This document shows positions 43,096 to 52,273 of a stretch of 64,000 nucleotides of DNA, in pieces. The position numbers and the translations under genes were made by a program. The stretch is from Actinopolymorpha rutila (GTDB lineage Bacteria; Actinomycetota; Actinomycetes; Propionibacteriales; Actinopolymorphaceae): contig NZ_JACBZH010000001.1 of NCBI RefSeq assembly GCF_013407855.1, forward strand, positions 5,704,001-5,768,000, given 5' to 3'. Under the pieces are notes generated by a model. That model saw only the letters and a program-made list of their open reading frames with translations. It did not search any database and was not told where the DNA came from. The stretch's first letter is position 1, and the number at the start of each line of letters is the position of its first letter.

Positions 43096-45042
43096 TCATT
43101 GACCGGGCCGGGCTCCCACCCGGAAGCCACCTCCGGCCCCGCCCGCACGCAGGCCGCCCAGGCCGGAGTTGGTCGTCGGCGGGGGGAGTTCGAGATCGGC
43201 GAGTACGACCTCGGCGCCCTTCGCCAGGCCCGACTTGATCTGCGTCCGGGCCGGCCCGACGGCTCCGGCCTGCACCCGCGTACGCACCGGCTCCCCCGCC
43301 TTCATCGCCGTGACGTACTGCATGCTGCCGATCGTCCGTACGGCAGACGTCGGCACGGTCAGCACCCCCGCCGTACGCCCGGTGAGCACGGCCACGGTCG
43401 CCGTCGCCCCGACCGGCAGCGCCGAGGCGTTCGGGTCGATGGCCACGGTCACGGTGTACGACGGGGAGTCCCCGCTGGTGTCCGGGTTCAGCGTGTCGAC
43501 GGCCCCGACGGTGCCGGTCAGGCTCCGCGACGTACCAGTCGGGGTGATCTTCGCCGTCATCCCCGGCCGTACGTCGCCCACCTCGGTGTCGCTCACGGTC
43601 ATCGTCGCGACCTGCGCGCCCGGCGCGACGACCACCACCGCGGCGGTCGAGGACGTGACCTGCTCCCCCGCCGCTGTACCCACGCTCGCGACCGTCCCGG
43701 CCATCGGCGCGGTGATCTCCGCCTGGGCGCGGTTCTGCTCGGCGGCCGTCAGCGCGGCCTCGGCGGCGTCGATCGAGGCCTGGTCCGCGGCGAGCTGTTC
43801 CGGCGACACGGGGCTGCTGCTCCGCCCTGCCGTCTGCCCGCTCCCACCCGAGGTGGCGGTGCCTGAGGCTTTGGCATTGCCCGAGGCACCGGTGGACGGG
43901 CCGCCGGCGGCCGGTGAGCGAGGCGCCGAGCTGCCGCTCTGCGAGGCGGTCGCCGTCAGGGCGGAGAGCGTGCGACCGAGCGCGGCTTGCGACCGGGCGA
44001 GCTGCTGCTGAGCCCGGGCGGTGTCGGACTGGGCCGCCATCACTGCCTGGATCGCGGCGTCACAGACCGCCTGGTCACGGCCCGGGCCGTCGGTCGGCGA
44101 CGGCGTGGGCGTGGGGGTTTTCGTCGGCGTCGGAGACGGAGTGGGAGTACGGGACGGCGTGGGGCTGGGCGACGCCGTGGGAGTGGGTGAGCTCGTCGGA
44201 GTCGGGGAGGTCGTCGGGGTGGGCGAGGTCGTGGGTGTCGGAGTCGGGGACGCCGTGGGCGTGGGAGTAGGAGTTCGTACGGCGGCGTCGCTGGCGGCAG
44301 CGGAGTCGGTACGCATGAACACCGTCGGAGCGACGTGCCCCTTCCCCCGCGGGTTCGGCTGCCTGGGCGGCGGAGTCCCGCCGGCCGGAGACACCTGGCA
44401 GGCCTGCTGCTCGGCGCTCATGGCAGTACGGGAGCGAGCCAGGCCCTGGTCGACCGCACGCTGCGCGGCGAGTACGGCAGCCTGCTGATGGGCCAGCGAG
44501 CGAGTGGCACCCGGCTTACCTGACGATCCGGAGGAGGACCTGGCCGCCGGTCCTCCGGACGAGCCGCCGGTGCCACCGGTCGAGGCAGCCGACGAGCTGC
44601 CGGCAGCTGAGGATGAGGACGACGTACTCCGGGAGGCGGTGGTGGTCTGGCTGGCCTCGTCCTGCGCCAGCCGCGCCTTCGCCGGCGCGAGCGTCTCCTG
44701 CGCGGACGTGACCTCCGCGTCCAGAGAGGTCGTGTCCAATCTGGCGAGCGGCTGCCCGGCGTCGACGTGCTCGCCCTGGCGTACGGCGACACTGGCGACC
44801 GTCCCCGACATCGGGAAACTCACGTCCGCCCGGCCGGACGGCGCGACGGTACCCGGCTTGGACAGCCACTGCTCGACGTCGCCGACCGTCGCGGTGGCGA
44901 GCCGGTAGCGCGGCTGGTCGGGACCGGTCGCCGCGCGGGCGGCGACGACGCCTGCCGCGATGACGGCGAGGACGAGTACGCCGGCGACGCCACCCCGCCA
45001 CAGCCGCGGGCGACGACGCGCGCGAACGTGTGACTCAGGCAT
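43096..45042 (-). CDS. HlyD/MacA-like export adaptor with Thr-Pro-rich insertion
   Basis: 648 aa from the ATG at 45042, which overlaps the upstream lipoprotein stop by 8 bp. One N-terminal TM follows a basic cytoplasmic tail. Then come a barrel-sandwich half (ADVSFPMSGTVASVAVRQGEHVDAGQPLARLDT, split here), a helical hairpin, and the second half (ITAPMAGTVASVG) with the beta-barrel. The hairpin is interrupted by a Ser/Gly-rich stretch and a roughly 70-residue Thr-Pro repeat (DNA about 44095-44280). It is much longer than usual MacA-like adaptors. It probably spans the thick Gram-positive wall zone with the ABC exporter encoded upstream. Confidence 0.85.
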   Translation of the reverse strand: MPESHVRARRRPRLWRGGVAGVLVLAVIAAGVVAARAATGPDQPRYRLATATVGDVEQWLSKPGTVAPSGRADVSFPMSGTVASVAVRQGEHVDAGQPLARLDTTSLDAEVTSAQETLAPAKARLAQDEASQTTTASRSTSSSSSAAGSSSAASTGGTGGSSGGPAARSSSGSSGKPGATRSLAHQQAAVLAAQRAVDQGLARSRTAMSAEQQACQVSPAGGTPPPRQPNPRGKGHVAPTVFMRTDSAAASDAAVRTPTPTPTASPTPTPTTSPTPTTSPTPTSSPTPTASPSPTPSRTPTPSPTPTKTPTPTPSPTDGPGRDQAVCDAAIQAVMAAQSDTARAQQQLARSQAALGRTLSALTATASQSGSSAPRSPAAGGPSTGASGNAKASGTATSGGSGQTAGRSSSPVSPEQLAADQASIDAAEAALTAAEQNRAQAEITAPMAGTVASVGTAAGEQVTSSTAAVVVVAPGAQVATMTVSDTEVGDVRPGMTAKITPTGTSRSLTGTVGAVDTLNPDTSGDSPSYTVTVAIDPNASALPVGATATVAVLTGRTAGVLTVPTSAVRTIGSMQYVTAMKAGEPVRTRVQAGAVGPARTQIKSGLAKGAEVVLADLELPPPTTNSGLGGLRAGGAGGGFRVGARPGQ

Positions 45043-46033
45043 TGCCGCCACCCGCCGAGCCGTTGCCACCCGCCGAGCCGTTGCCGCCACCGGGTCCTCC
45101 GCCCGCACCACCACCGCGGCGGAACCCACCAGCCGGCACGCAGCCCTGCGGCCCGGCCGGGCGCACGCTGATCGACGTCGCGGCGACGGTACCGGTGTCG
45201 TCAGCCTTTCCCAGCGCGGTCACACACTTCCCGACCGCGAGCGCCTTGGCCGTCGCCGACTCGGCGCGAGTGACGCTGGTCGATGCGGTGGTTCGTACGG
45301 TCACATTGCCCGGCGACGCAGCCGCGCCCGCACCGGCACCACCCGCCCGCGCCTCCCGGGCGACCACGAAGCTGCTGCCGGACACCGAGACCACCCGGCC
45401 GACGGCCATGCCACCGAAGCCTCCGAACCCACCGGCCCCGCCGAACCCACCGTTGCCACCCGCCCGCGGAGTTCCCGTCGGGCGCGGCCGGGGCGTCTGC
45501 GTCCAACGTCCGCCGTTCGGCCGGACCCCTCCCCGGCCGAACGCACTGACCTCGGCGCACTTGCCCGACGCGTCCGCCTTGCCGAGCACCGTGACGTCCG
45601 TCGCCGTGAACGGGCCACTCGACGGCGCCGGGGCCGGAGCGCCGCCCGAACCGGAGCCCGACCCTCCCCGGGCACCACCAGCAGGCCGAGCCGCGGAGGC
45701 GCGTACGCAGTCACCGGCGGCGACGTCGCGCAAGCTCACCTTGACGGTCTGGGAGAACTTCGTGGCCGCCGAGAACGTGACGGTCACCTGCCCGAAGGCG
45801 GGATTCTGCACCTGGAGGTTGTCGTTGGCGACCGCGGCGACCGTCCCGGAAGTGCCCGGCGCACGCTGCTGCCGCATCCCGCCGTCCGACCCGCCCTGGC
45901 CGGCGGGAGTCGGGGACGGCGTGGCGGACGGCGCGTCCGCGGTGGTCGCCCCGCCCGCGCTGGAGCAGCCGGCCAGGACGACGGCGGCCGCGGTGAGGGC
46001 AACGGAGATCGCGAGGACGCGGCGTCGGTCCAT
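45035..46033 (-). CDS. DUF5666-like lipoprotein
   Basis: 332 aa. The signal peptide with lipobox VVLAGC (Cys23) predicts a lipid-anchored extracellular protein. Repeated short beta units (GTVAAVANDN, GRVVSVSGSSF and similar, with VTVLGKAD/VTALGKAD) are typical of DUF5666, an OB-like domain. Gly-, Pro- and Ser-rich linkers join them, and the C-terminus is nearly all Gly/Asn. It lies 36 nt behind the FtsX-type permease and overlaps the next adaptor, so it belongs to this export cluster. Biochemical role unknown. Confidence 0.8.
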   Translation of the reverse strand: MDRRRVLAISVALTAAAVVLAGCSSAGGATTADAPSATPSPTPAGQGGSDGGMRQQRAPGTSGTVAAVANDNLQVQNPAFGQVTVTFSAATKFSQTVKVSLRDVAAGDCVRASAARPAGGARGGSGSGSGGAPAPAPSSGPFTATDVTVLGKADASGKCAEVSAFGRGGVRPNGGRWTQTPRPRPTGTPRAGGNGGFGGAGGFGGFGGMAVGRVVSVSGSSFVVAREARAGGAGAGAAASPGNVTVRTTASTSVTRAESATAKALAVGKCVTALGKADDTGTVAATSISVRPAGPQGCVPAGGFRRGGGAGGGPGGGNGSAGGNGSAGGGNA

Positions 46034-46069
46034 GGTGTGGGTTCCGTCCTGAAGAGGGTTCGGCAGGAG

Positions 46070-47299
46070 TCACTCGCTCCGCAGCGCGTCGATGGGAGCC
46101 AGCCGCGCGGCCCGGCTGGCCGGGTAGACGCCGAACGCCACCCCGATCCCGATGGCCACGGCGAGCGCGCCGACCGCGGCGGCCGGGCTGATCGTCACCG
46201 GGTTCGAGATCACCCGCGGCAACAGCAGCGCGCCGACGATGCCGAGCGCGAGTCCGAGCAACCCACCGACCAGGCCGAGCACGCTGGACTCGACGAGGAA
46301 CTGCCGCCGGATCCCGCGCGGGGTGGCGCCGAGCGCCTTGCGCAGGCCGATCTCACGCACGCGTTCGGTGACCGAGACCAGCATGATGTTCATGACGCCG
46401 ATGCCGCCGACGAGCAGCGAGATGGCGGCGATCCCGCCGAGCAGCACGGTGAGGGTCTTCGCGATCGAGTTCGCCGTACTCAGCAACGACTGCTGGGTGG
46501 CGATGGTGTAGTCGGGCGAGGTGGGGTCGGTCGTCTTGTGGAGGGCAGCGAGTTCGGCGTCGACCTCCTGGTAGGCCGCGGACACGACGTCGGCGCTGCG
46601 GGCCTGGACGTAGATCGTCTGCACCGAACCGGCCGTCGCACCACCGACCAGCCGCGCGGACGCGGTGGAGATCGGGACGACGGCCTGGTCGTCGTCGTTG
46701 CTCGCCGCCGACGAACCCGCGCTCGCCAGCACACCCACCACGGTGAACGGCACGGCGTTGATCGTGACCGACTGCCCCACCGGGTCACGCCGGCCGAACA
46801 ACTGCTCCGCGGTCGAGGAGCCGAGCACGGCCACCGCTCCCCCGTCGCTGACGTCCTGCGGCGCGAGGAACCGACCGGACGACACAGTACGCGCGCGCAC
46901 CGACAACCAGTCCGGCGTCGCGCCGACGACGGAGGTCGTCCAGTTCGTCGTACCGGCGAGGAGTTCCTCGGAACGCTGGACGACGGGAGCGACCGCCTGC
47001 ACGTCCGGCGCGACCGTGGGGTCGGCGAGCGCGGTGGCGTCGGCCTGGGTCAGCGTGGACGCCGAACCGAACCCACCGCGCACCCCGCCACTGGTCGAAC
47101 TCCCCGGCGTCACGATCAGCAGGTTGCTGCCGAGCGCGTTCACCTGGGCGCTGATCGTCGTCTGGGCACCCAGACCGAGTCCGACGGTGAGCATCACCGC
47201 CGCGATCCCGATCAGGATGCCGAGCACCGTGAGGCCCGACCGCAACCGGTGCGTGCGTACGGCCTCCAGACCGCTGCGCATCGTCTCCAGCCAGTTCAC
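46070..47299 (-). CDS. MacB-like ABC transporter permease (FtsX family)
   Basis: 409 aa. N-terminal TM (SGLTVLGILIGIAAVMLTVG), a periplasmic-type MacB_PCD domain of about 220 residues, and three C-terminal TMs with the FtsX motif (GIGVMNIMLVSVTERVREIGLRKALGATP). This is the mechanotransmission permease that works with the ATPase whose gene overlaps its start by 4 bp. Predicted to help expel peptides, lipids or drugs, with the two flanking adaptors. Confidence 0.93.
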   Translation of the reverse strand: MNWLETMRSGLEAVRTHRLRSGLTVLGILIGIAAVMLTVGLGLGAQTTISAQVNALGSNLLIVTPGSSTSGGVRGGFGSASTLTQADATALADPTVAPDVQAVAPVVQRSEELLAGTTNWTTSVVGATPDWLSVRARTVSSGRFLAPQDVSDGGAVAVLGSSTAEQLFGRRDPVGQSVTINAVPFTVVGVLASAGSSAASNDDDQAVVPISTASARLVGGATAGSVQTIYVQARSADVVSAAYQEVDAELAALHKTTDPTSPDYTIATQQSLLSTANSIAKTLTVLLGGIAAISLLVGGIGVMNIMLVSVTERVREIGLRKALGATPRGIRRQFLVESSVLGLVGGLLGLALGIVGALLLPRVISNPVTISPAAAVGALAVAIGIGVAFGVYPASRAARLAPIDALRSE

Positions 47300-48045
47300 G
47301 GCGTCTCCGCGCGCACCGCGTCGGTGAGTACACCGTCGGTGAGTACGCCGTCCCGGATGCGCAGGATCCGGTCCGCGGCCTTCGCGACGTCCGGCTCGTG
47401 GGTGATGAGGATGATCGTGCGGCCGCTCGCGTGCAGCTCACCGAGCAGGGCGAGCACCTCCGCGCTGGAGTGGCTGTCGAGGTTGCCGGTCGGTTCGTCG
47501 GCGAGGATCAGCGCCGGATCGCCGACCAGTGCCCGCGCGATCGCGACGCGCTGCTGCTGGCCGCCGGACAGTTCGCCCGGCCGGTGGTCGACGCGGTCCG
47601 CGAGGCCGACCCGGCCCAGCGCCCGCATCGCGCGCTCGCGGCGTTCGGCCCGGCCGACCCCGGCGTACACCAGCGGCAACTCGACGTTGCGCCACGCCGG
47701 CAGCGACGGCAGCAGGTTGAACTGCTGGAAGACGAAGCCGATCCGGCGGTTGCGTACGTCCGCGAGCTCGGTCTCCCCCATCCGGCTCACGTCCTGGCCG
47801 GCCAGCAGATAACTGCCGCGAGTCGGTACGTCGAGACAGCCGAGGATGTGCATCAGCGTCGACTTGCCGGACCCGGACGGGCCCATGATCGCCACGTAGT
47901 CGCCGGCCGGGATGTCCAGCGTGACGCCGCACAGGGCCTCCACCTCGAAGGCACCTCGGCGGTACGTCTTGCCCACGTCGGCCAGGGCGATGACCGGCGC
48001 GCCGGCGGAGGGACCGGCAGGAGGGATGTCGTACGGCGTGCTCAC
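47296..48045 (-). CDS. MacB/LolD-like ABC transporter ATPase
   Basis: 249 aa. Walker A GPSGSGKST (54-62), Q-loop FVFQQFNLLP, signature LSGGQQQR, Walker B ALILADEPTGNLD and switch His in LITHEP are all intact. It matches the MacB-type ATPases that pair with FtsX-type permeases. It overlaps the adaptor upstream and the permease downstream by 4 bp each. A 15-bp tandem duplication (47321-47350) repeats the residues GVLTD near the C-terminus, a harmless-looking slippage event. Confidence 0.95.
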   Translation of the reverse strand: MSTPYDIPPAGPSAGAPVIALADVGKTYRRGAFEVEALCGVTLDIPAGDYVAIMGPSGSGKSTLMHILGCLDVPTRGSYLLAGQDVSRMGETELADVRNRRIGFVFQQFNLLPSLPAWRNVELPLVYAGVGRAERRERAMRALGRVGLADRVDHRPGELSGGQQQRVAIARALVGDPALILADEPTGNLDSHSSAEVLALLGELHASGRTIILITHEPDVAKAADRILRIRDGVLTDGVLTDAVRAETP

Positions 48046-49409
48046 TGGCCGGCACCTCCACCGGCCGGTGCGCCGCCGCCGGGCTGCCCACCGCCACCGC
48101 CACCGCCTCCACCGAAGCCGCCGCCACCCTGGCCGCCGAACCGGCGGAAGCCTCCGTTGCCCCCGCCCTGCCCGAAGCCGCCGAACCCGGCCCGGCCGTT
48201 TCCGCCGTTCGTGCCGCCGGACCCGCCGGCGCCCGAACCCCTTGCCGGCACGGTCACCTCCACCTGGTCACCGGACTTCAGCCCGGAGGTGATCTGGACC
48301 TCCCCGGCCTCGACCGCGCCGACGGTGACCTTCTGGGTGACGCGCTTGCCGTCGCGGACGACCGTGACCGTCGTGCCGCTCGCGGAGTAGCGAACGGCCG
48401 AGGCGGGCACGGCGAGTACGTCCGACAACACCTTGACCACGATCGAGACCTGCGCGCTCGCCCCGGGCAGCAGCCCGCTCGGCGTGCCGGTGACGGAGAT
48501 GGTCACGGGGTACGACGCGGTGCCCGAACCACTGGCCGGCAGCATGCCCACGGTGTCGACCAGGCCGTAGACCGGCGTGCTCGCGCCGTTCGGCGTGATG
48601 ACCGCCTGCAGCCCCTTCTTGAGCTGACCGACCACGGTGTCGTCGACGGTGGCCTGCACCGTCCAGTGCGTTGTGTCGACGACGACGACCTGGGCGGAGC
48701 CGGAGGACGACGAGGACGACGAGGACGACGTACTGCTCGACGTACCGCCTGATCCGCCCGAGCCGGCGCGCGCACCGGACCCGCCTGAGCCCGAGCCTGA
48801 ACCAGATGCAGAGCCGCCGGAGCTCGAACCGCCCGACCCGGAACCGGAGCCACCCGAACCTGAGACCTCCTGCCCGACGGCGAGGTCGACCGACGCGACC
48901 GTACCCGCGATCGGCGAGGTGAGCGTGGCGGCGGACAGTGCTGCCTGCGCGTCGTCCACCTGGCTCTGCGCGGCGGTGACGGCGGCGCGGTCGGCGGCGA
49001 GCTGCGCGTCGGAGGCGTCGCTGTCGACATCTGCGGTGAGCCGCGCCTGGTCACCGGCGAGGGTGGCCTTCGCGGAGGCGAGCTGGGCCTGCAACGAGGC
49101 AGAGGACACCGTGGCGAGCGACGCGCCCTTGCTGACGTGCTGCCCCTCGCGTACGGAGACCGCGGTCACCTTCCCGCTGACCTCGAAGGTGAGATCGGCG
49201 CGGTTGGTGGGCTGGAGGGTGCCGCTCGCGGCGACCGTCTGTTTGAAGGTCGTGGGGCCGGCCGTCACCAGCCGGGTCGTCGCGGTCGTCGTGGGGGCGT
49301 CGGACCGGGTGGCCGCCCAGACCGCGCCGCCGGCCACCACGACCGCGACGACAACGAACACCGGAACGACGATCCGGCGTACCGGCCGGCCTCTGACCCT
49401 GGACCGCAC
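48042..49409 (-). CDS. HlyD/MacA-like export adaptor with Ser/Gly-rich linker
   Basis: 455 aa, first gene of the export operon. N-terminal TM (about 13-32). The lipoyl-like half (LTFEVSGKVTAVSVREGQHVSKGASL) and helical hairpin are followed by the second half (LTSPIAGTVASVDLAVG), then a low-complexity Ser/Gly insertion of about 60 residues and a beta-barrel region. The C-terminal 70 residues are Gly/Asn/Phe-rich. GTG start with AGGAGG 5 nt upstream, immediately after a strong hairpin. It is a paralogue of the adaptor at the other end of the cluster. Confidence 0.88.
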   Translation of the reverse strand: MRSRVRGRPVRRIVVPVFVVVAVVVAGGAVWAATRSDAPTTTATTRLVTAGPTTFKQTVAASGTLQPTNRADLTFEVSGKVTAVSVREGQHVSKGASLATVSSASLQAQLASAKATLAGDQARLTADVDSDASDAQLAADRAAVTAAQSQVDDAQAALSAATLTSPIAGTVASVDLAVGQEVSGSGGSGSGSGGSSSGGSASGSGSGSGGSGARAGSGGSGGTSSSTSSSSSSSSSGSAQVVVVDTTHWTVQATVDDTVVGQLKKGLQAVITPNGASTPVYGLVDTVGMLPASGSGTASYPVTISVTGTPSGLLPGASAQVSIVVKVLSDVLAVPASAVRYSASGTTVTVVRDGKRVTQKVTVGAVEAGEVQITSGLKSGDQVEVTVPARGSGAGGSGGTNGGNGRAGFGGFGQGGGNGGFRRFGGQGGGGFGGGGGGGGGQPGGGAPAGGGAGQ

Positions 49410-49422
49410 AAGATCCTCCTGG

Positions 49423-49454
49423 CGGTCCCGCCCGCGCCTACGCGGGCGGGACCG
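49423..49454 (-). terminator. Strong hairpin between htpX-like gene and export operon
   Basis: Perfect 14-base stem CGGTCCCGCCCGCG / CGCGGGCGGGACCG with a 4-nt loop. It would terminate the htpX-like transcript. It ends only 2 bp before the AGGAGG of the first export gene, so it may also sit in that gene's leader and affect its translation. Confidence 0.7.
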
Positions 49455-49574
49455 TCAGACAGTGTCGAGTCCGTTGCTGAGAGGTTCCTGACGAAAAGCT
49501 GGGAATCAGCTGTCAATCGGTCCTTGAAACCCAGACCGGGCAAGCAGGGCGACTGCCCCGGACACACCGCCGTG

Positions 49575-50474
49575 TCAGCGGCGTACGCCGGCCAGATGTT
49601 CCAGCCGCGCGATCCGGTCCTGCGTCGACGGGTGGGTGGAGAAGGCGCGTACGAACCCCTTCTCGTGGAACGGGTTGGCGATCATCAGCGCGGCCGTGCT
49701 CCGCAGCTCCGGCGCCGCCGGCAGCGGATGTCTGCGGGTCGCCGACTCCAGCTTGCGCAGCGCGCCCGCCAGTGCCAGCGGGTCGCCGGTGATCCGCGCG
49801 GACACCTGGTCCGCGGAGTACTCCCGCGACCGCGTCACCGCCGCCTGCAGCAGCAGCGCCGCGACCGGGCCGAGGACCAGCAGCGCGAGCGCGGTGACCG
49901 CCGAGCCGTCGCCGTTGCGGCCGCCGTCGGCACCGTCGCCAGAGCGGTTACGCCCGGTCGGAGCCAGCCAGGCGAACTGCGCGGCGTACATGATCATGCT
50001 GGCCAGCGCCGCCGCGACAGAAGAAACGAGAATGTCGCGGTTGGCGACGTGGCCCAGCTCGTGCCCGAGGACGGCGCGCAGCTCCCGCGGGTCCAGCAGG
50101 TCCAGCAGCCCCTCGGTCACGCACACGGCGGACCGCCGCGGGTTACGCCCGGTGGTGAACGCGTTCGGCGTCTGCGTCGGCGAGACGTAGACGGCGGGGA
50201 TCGGCAGCCGCATCGTGATCGCGAGCTCCCGGACGAGCCGGCACAGCTCCGGATGCTCCGCCTCGCTCACGGGATAGGCCCGCATCGACCGCAGCGCCAT
50301 CCGGTCACAGCGGTAGAACGCCGCGACGTTCATCGCCAGCGCCACCAGCAGCCCGGCGGCCAGACCCGTCCGCCCGCCCAGCGACCGGCCGAGCACCAGC
50401 GCCAGCCCGGACAGCACTGCAACCAGCACAGTCGTCCTGAGCTGGTTGCGATGGCACTGGGCGCGATCGTGCAT
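49575..50474 (-). CDS. htpX: M48 family membrane metalloprotease, HtpX-like
   Basis: 299 aa. Two N-terminal membrane segments (about 13-55), then the catalytic HELGH (138-142) with NRD after it and the third zinc ligand Glu in REYSADQ. Two further hydrophobic segments lie around 150-215. The TQTPNAFTTG block is conserved in HtpX. It degrades misfolded membrane proteins from the cytoplasmic side of the membrane. The ATG at 50474 has GGAGGT at a rather long spacing. Single gene followed by a strong hairpin. Confidence 0.9.
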   Translation of the reverse strand: MHDRAQCHRNQLRTTVLVAVLSGLALVLGRSLGGRTGLAAGLLVALAMNVAAFYRCDRMALRSMRAYPVSEAEHPELCRLVRELAITMRLPIPAVYVSPTQTPNAFTTGRNPRRSAVCVTEGLLDLLDPRELRAVLGHELGHVANRDILVSSVAAALASMIMYAAQFAWLAPTGRNRSGDGADGGRNGDGSAVTALALLVLGPVAALLLQAAVTRSREYSADQVSARITGDPLALAGALRKLESATRRHPLPAAPELRSTAALMIANPFHEKGFVRAFSTHPSTQDRIARLEHLAGVRR

Positions 50475-50577
50475 ACGTCGTCATGACCTCCACCGTGAGA
50501 ACGCCGTCACCGGGGCGGACGTTCCCCGCACCGCCGGGCTTACCGGCTTACAAGCCCGCGGTGCCCGTGCCGTCGGC

Positions 50578-52212
50578 TTACAGGCCCTCGGCGTCCACGC
50601 CCTCGGTGACCATGCCCTCGAGGTAGGCGACCACGATCTCCGGGCGCAGCCCGGCGCGCAGCCCGACATAACCATCCGGGCGTACGACGAGAAGGCTGCC
50701 GCCCCGGCTGCCGAGCGTGTGCCGAGCCTCGCCGTACCTGTCGAGCAGGCTCACCCCCGGGATCGCCGACGTCCCGGCGCCCCCGCCGATCACCTCCCCG
50801 CGCACCCCGTCCCCGAACCGCAGCCGCACCGTGGACACCGTTTCCGCGGACACCGAGCCCAGGCCGATCAGCGTCCAGTGCGGGCCGCGGAGGATGTCGA
50901 ACAGCCGGAGGTCCGCGGCCGAGTGGACGCTCCACAGCCGGATGTCGGGCACCCGGTCGCCGGCGTGCAGGATCAGCCGCTTGCCGCCGAGTTCCTGGCT
51001 CAGGGCCGACTCGCGGTAGTGCGTCTCGGGTTGGTCGGAGCCGGTGAGGGCGGCGTGCCACGGGCGGGGTTTGGCGCGGCCGAAGAGCGTCCGGCGCGGC
51101 GCGGCAGGCCGGCGTTCGCTGTCGTACGTCTCCAGCGCCGCCTCCTCCCCGCTGGCCAGCGCGGCGGAGAGCTTCCAGCCCAGGTTGTGCACGTCCTGCA
51201 GCCCGGCGTCCAGGCCGCCGAGCGGGTACGGGTGGGCGCCGGTCGCGTCGCCGGCGAGGAGGATCCGGCCGAGGCGGTACGAGGTGGTCGGGGCGGTCGC
51301 GCCGGGTGTCGTCCCGCCGGAGTACGCCACCAGGGACGCGGCGTCGCGGAAGCGGACGTCGGTGAGGCCGGTCCGCTCGTGGAACACCTGCTGGGCGCGG
51401 GCCAGCGTGGGCGGCTGTGAGGTGTTCCGCCGCGCGGGCGGCCGGTCGTCGGACACGTCGTACGCCAGGAACCACCAGGTGTCGCCGCCCGGCAGCGGGA
51501 TCAGCGCGATCCCCTGCTCCCAGAGGTGGAGTACCTCGTCGCGAGCGAGGCCGGTCAGCGTGAGCTCACCGACGTACGTCAGCGGCGCAGGCTCGGGTTC
51601 CTGGGCCGGTTCGGGCAGTACGTCGGGCAGGGATTCGGTGAGGATCACGTACGCCGCCCTGGCCGGCGTCCCGCTTCCGTTGGCGCTCCCTGCCGCTCCC
51701 CCGGCCAGCGAGATGTTCACGCCGGACTCGTCCTGGCTCAGCCGGCCGAGGCCGTCGACCTGCTCCACCCGGACGCCGTACCCCGCCAGCCGGTCCCGCA
51801 GGATGGCCTCCACCTGGCGGCCAGGGATCGTGAGCGGGCCGAGGTAGGTCTGCCCCCGCGGGCCTCGCTTGCCGGTCCGGGCGGCCGGCGACTCGTTGAC
51901 GCGCGATCCGGCGTACCGGCGAACCGGCTGGTCCGGAGTACCGGCGGCGAGGAGTTCGGGCGTCACCCCGAGGTCGTCGAAGAGTTCCAGGCTGCGCGGG
52001 CCCAGGCCACGCATCGGCGGGCGGGACGCGCGGGCCGCCTCCGGCTCCAGCACCCGGACGCGGACGCCGCGCCGGGCGAGGTCGACAGCGGCGGTCAGCC
52101 CGACCGGTCCGGCACCGACGACCACCACGTCGGCCGCGTAGTCGGAGCGAGGCTCCCCTGCGTCCGGCCGGCCCGAATCCGGCTGCGCTGAATCCGGCTG
52201 GATCTCTGTCAC
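50578..52212 (-). CDS. FAD-dependent monooxygenase-like protein, atypical motifs
   Basis: 544 aa from the GTG at 52212 (GGGGAGAGG upstream). The N-terminal FAD dinucleotide motif is clear: VVVVGAGPVGLTAAVDLARRG. The second FAD motif is altered: RILLAGDATGAHPYPLGGLDAGLQ replaces GDAAH...PPxGGxGxN, and the DG motif (GxDGxxSxVR) between them cannot be found. The C-terminal domain resembles the thioredoxin-like end of PheA/aromatic hydroxylases. It is therefore related to class A flavin hydroxylases, but the missing DG motif makes ordinary NAD(P)H-driven hydroxylation doubtful. Substrate unknown. Confidence 0.75.
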   Translation of the reverse strand: MTEIQPDSAQPDSGRPDAGEPRSDYAADVVVVGAGPVGLTAAVDLARRGVRVRVLEPEAARASRPPMRGLGPRSLELFDDLGVTPELLAAGTPDQPVRRYAGSRVNESPAARTGKRGPRGQTYLGPLTIPGRQVEAILRDRLAGYGVRVEQVDGLGRLSQDESGVNISLAGGAAGSANGSGTPARAAYVILTESLPDVLPEPAQEPEPAPLTYVGELTLTGLARDEVLHLWEQGIALIPLPGGDTWWFLAYDVSDDRPPARRNTSQPPTLARAQQVFHERTGLTDVRFRDAASLVAYSGGTTPGATAPTTSYRLGRILLAGDATGAHPYPLGGLDAGLQDVHNLGWKLSAALASGEEAALETYDSERRPAAPRRTLFGRAKPRPWHAALTGSDQPETHYRESALSQELGGKRLILHAGDRVPDIRLWSVHSAADLRLFDILRGPHWTLIGLGSVSAETVSTVRLRFGDGVRGEVIGGGAGTSAIPGVSLLDRYGEARHTLGSRGGSLLVVRPDGYVGLRAGLRPEIVVAYLEGMVTEGVDAEGL

Positions 52213-52273
52213 GCGGCACAGCCTCTCCCCACCGCCCCGGCGCGGCAAGTCCGGGGGTGGGATCCAGGAGGGG

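Noticed and set aside
44090..44290. Short repeats resembling a repeat array
   Set aside because: They encode the Thr-Pro repeat of an adaptor protein in frame; there are no regular spacers, so this is not CRISPR.
44960..47812. Plus-strand open frame of 950 codons
   Set aside because: Antisense to the DUF5666 lipoprotein and MacB-like permease genes; composition is Arg/Gly/His-rich without domains.
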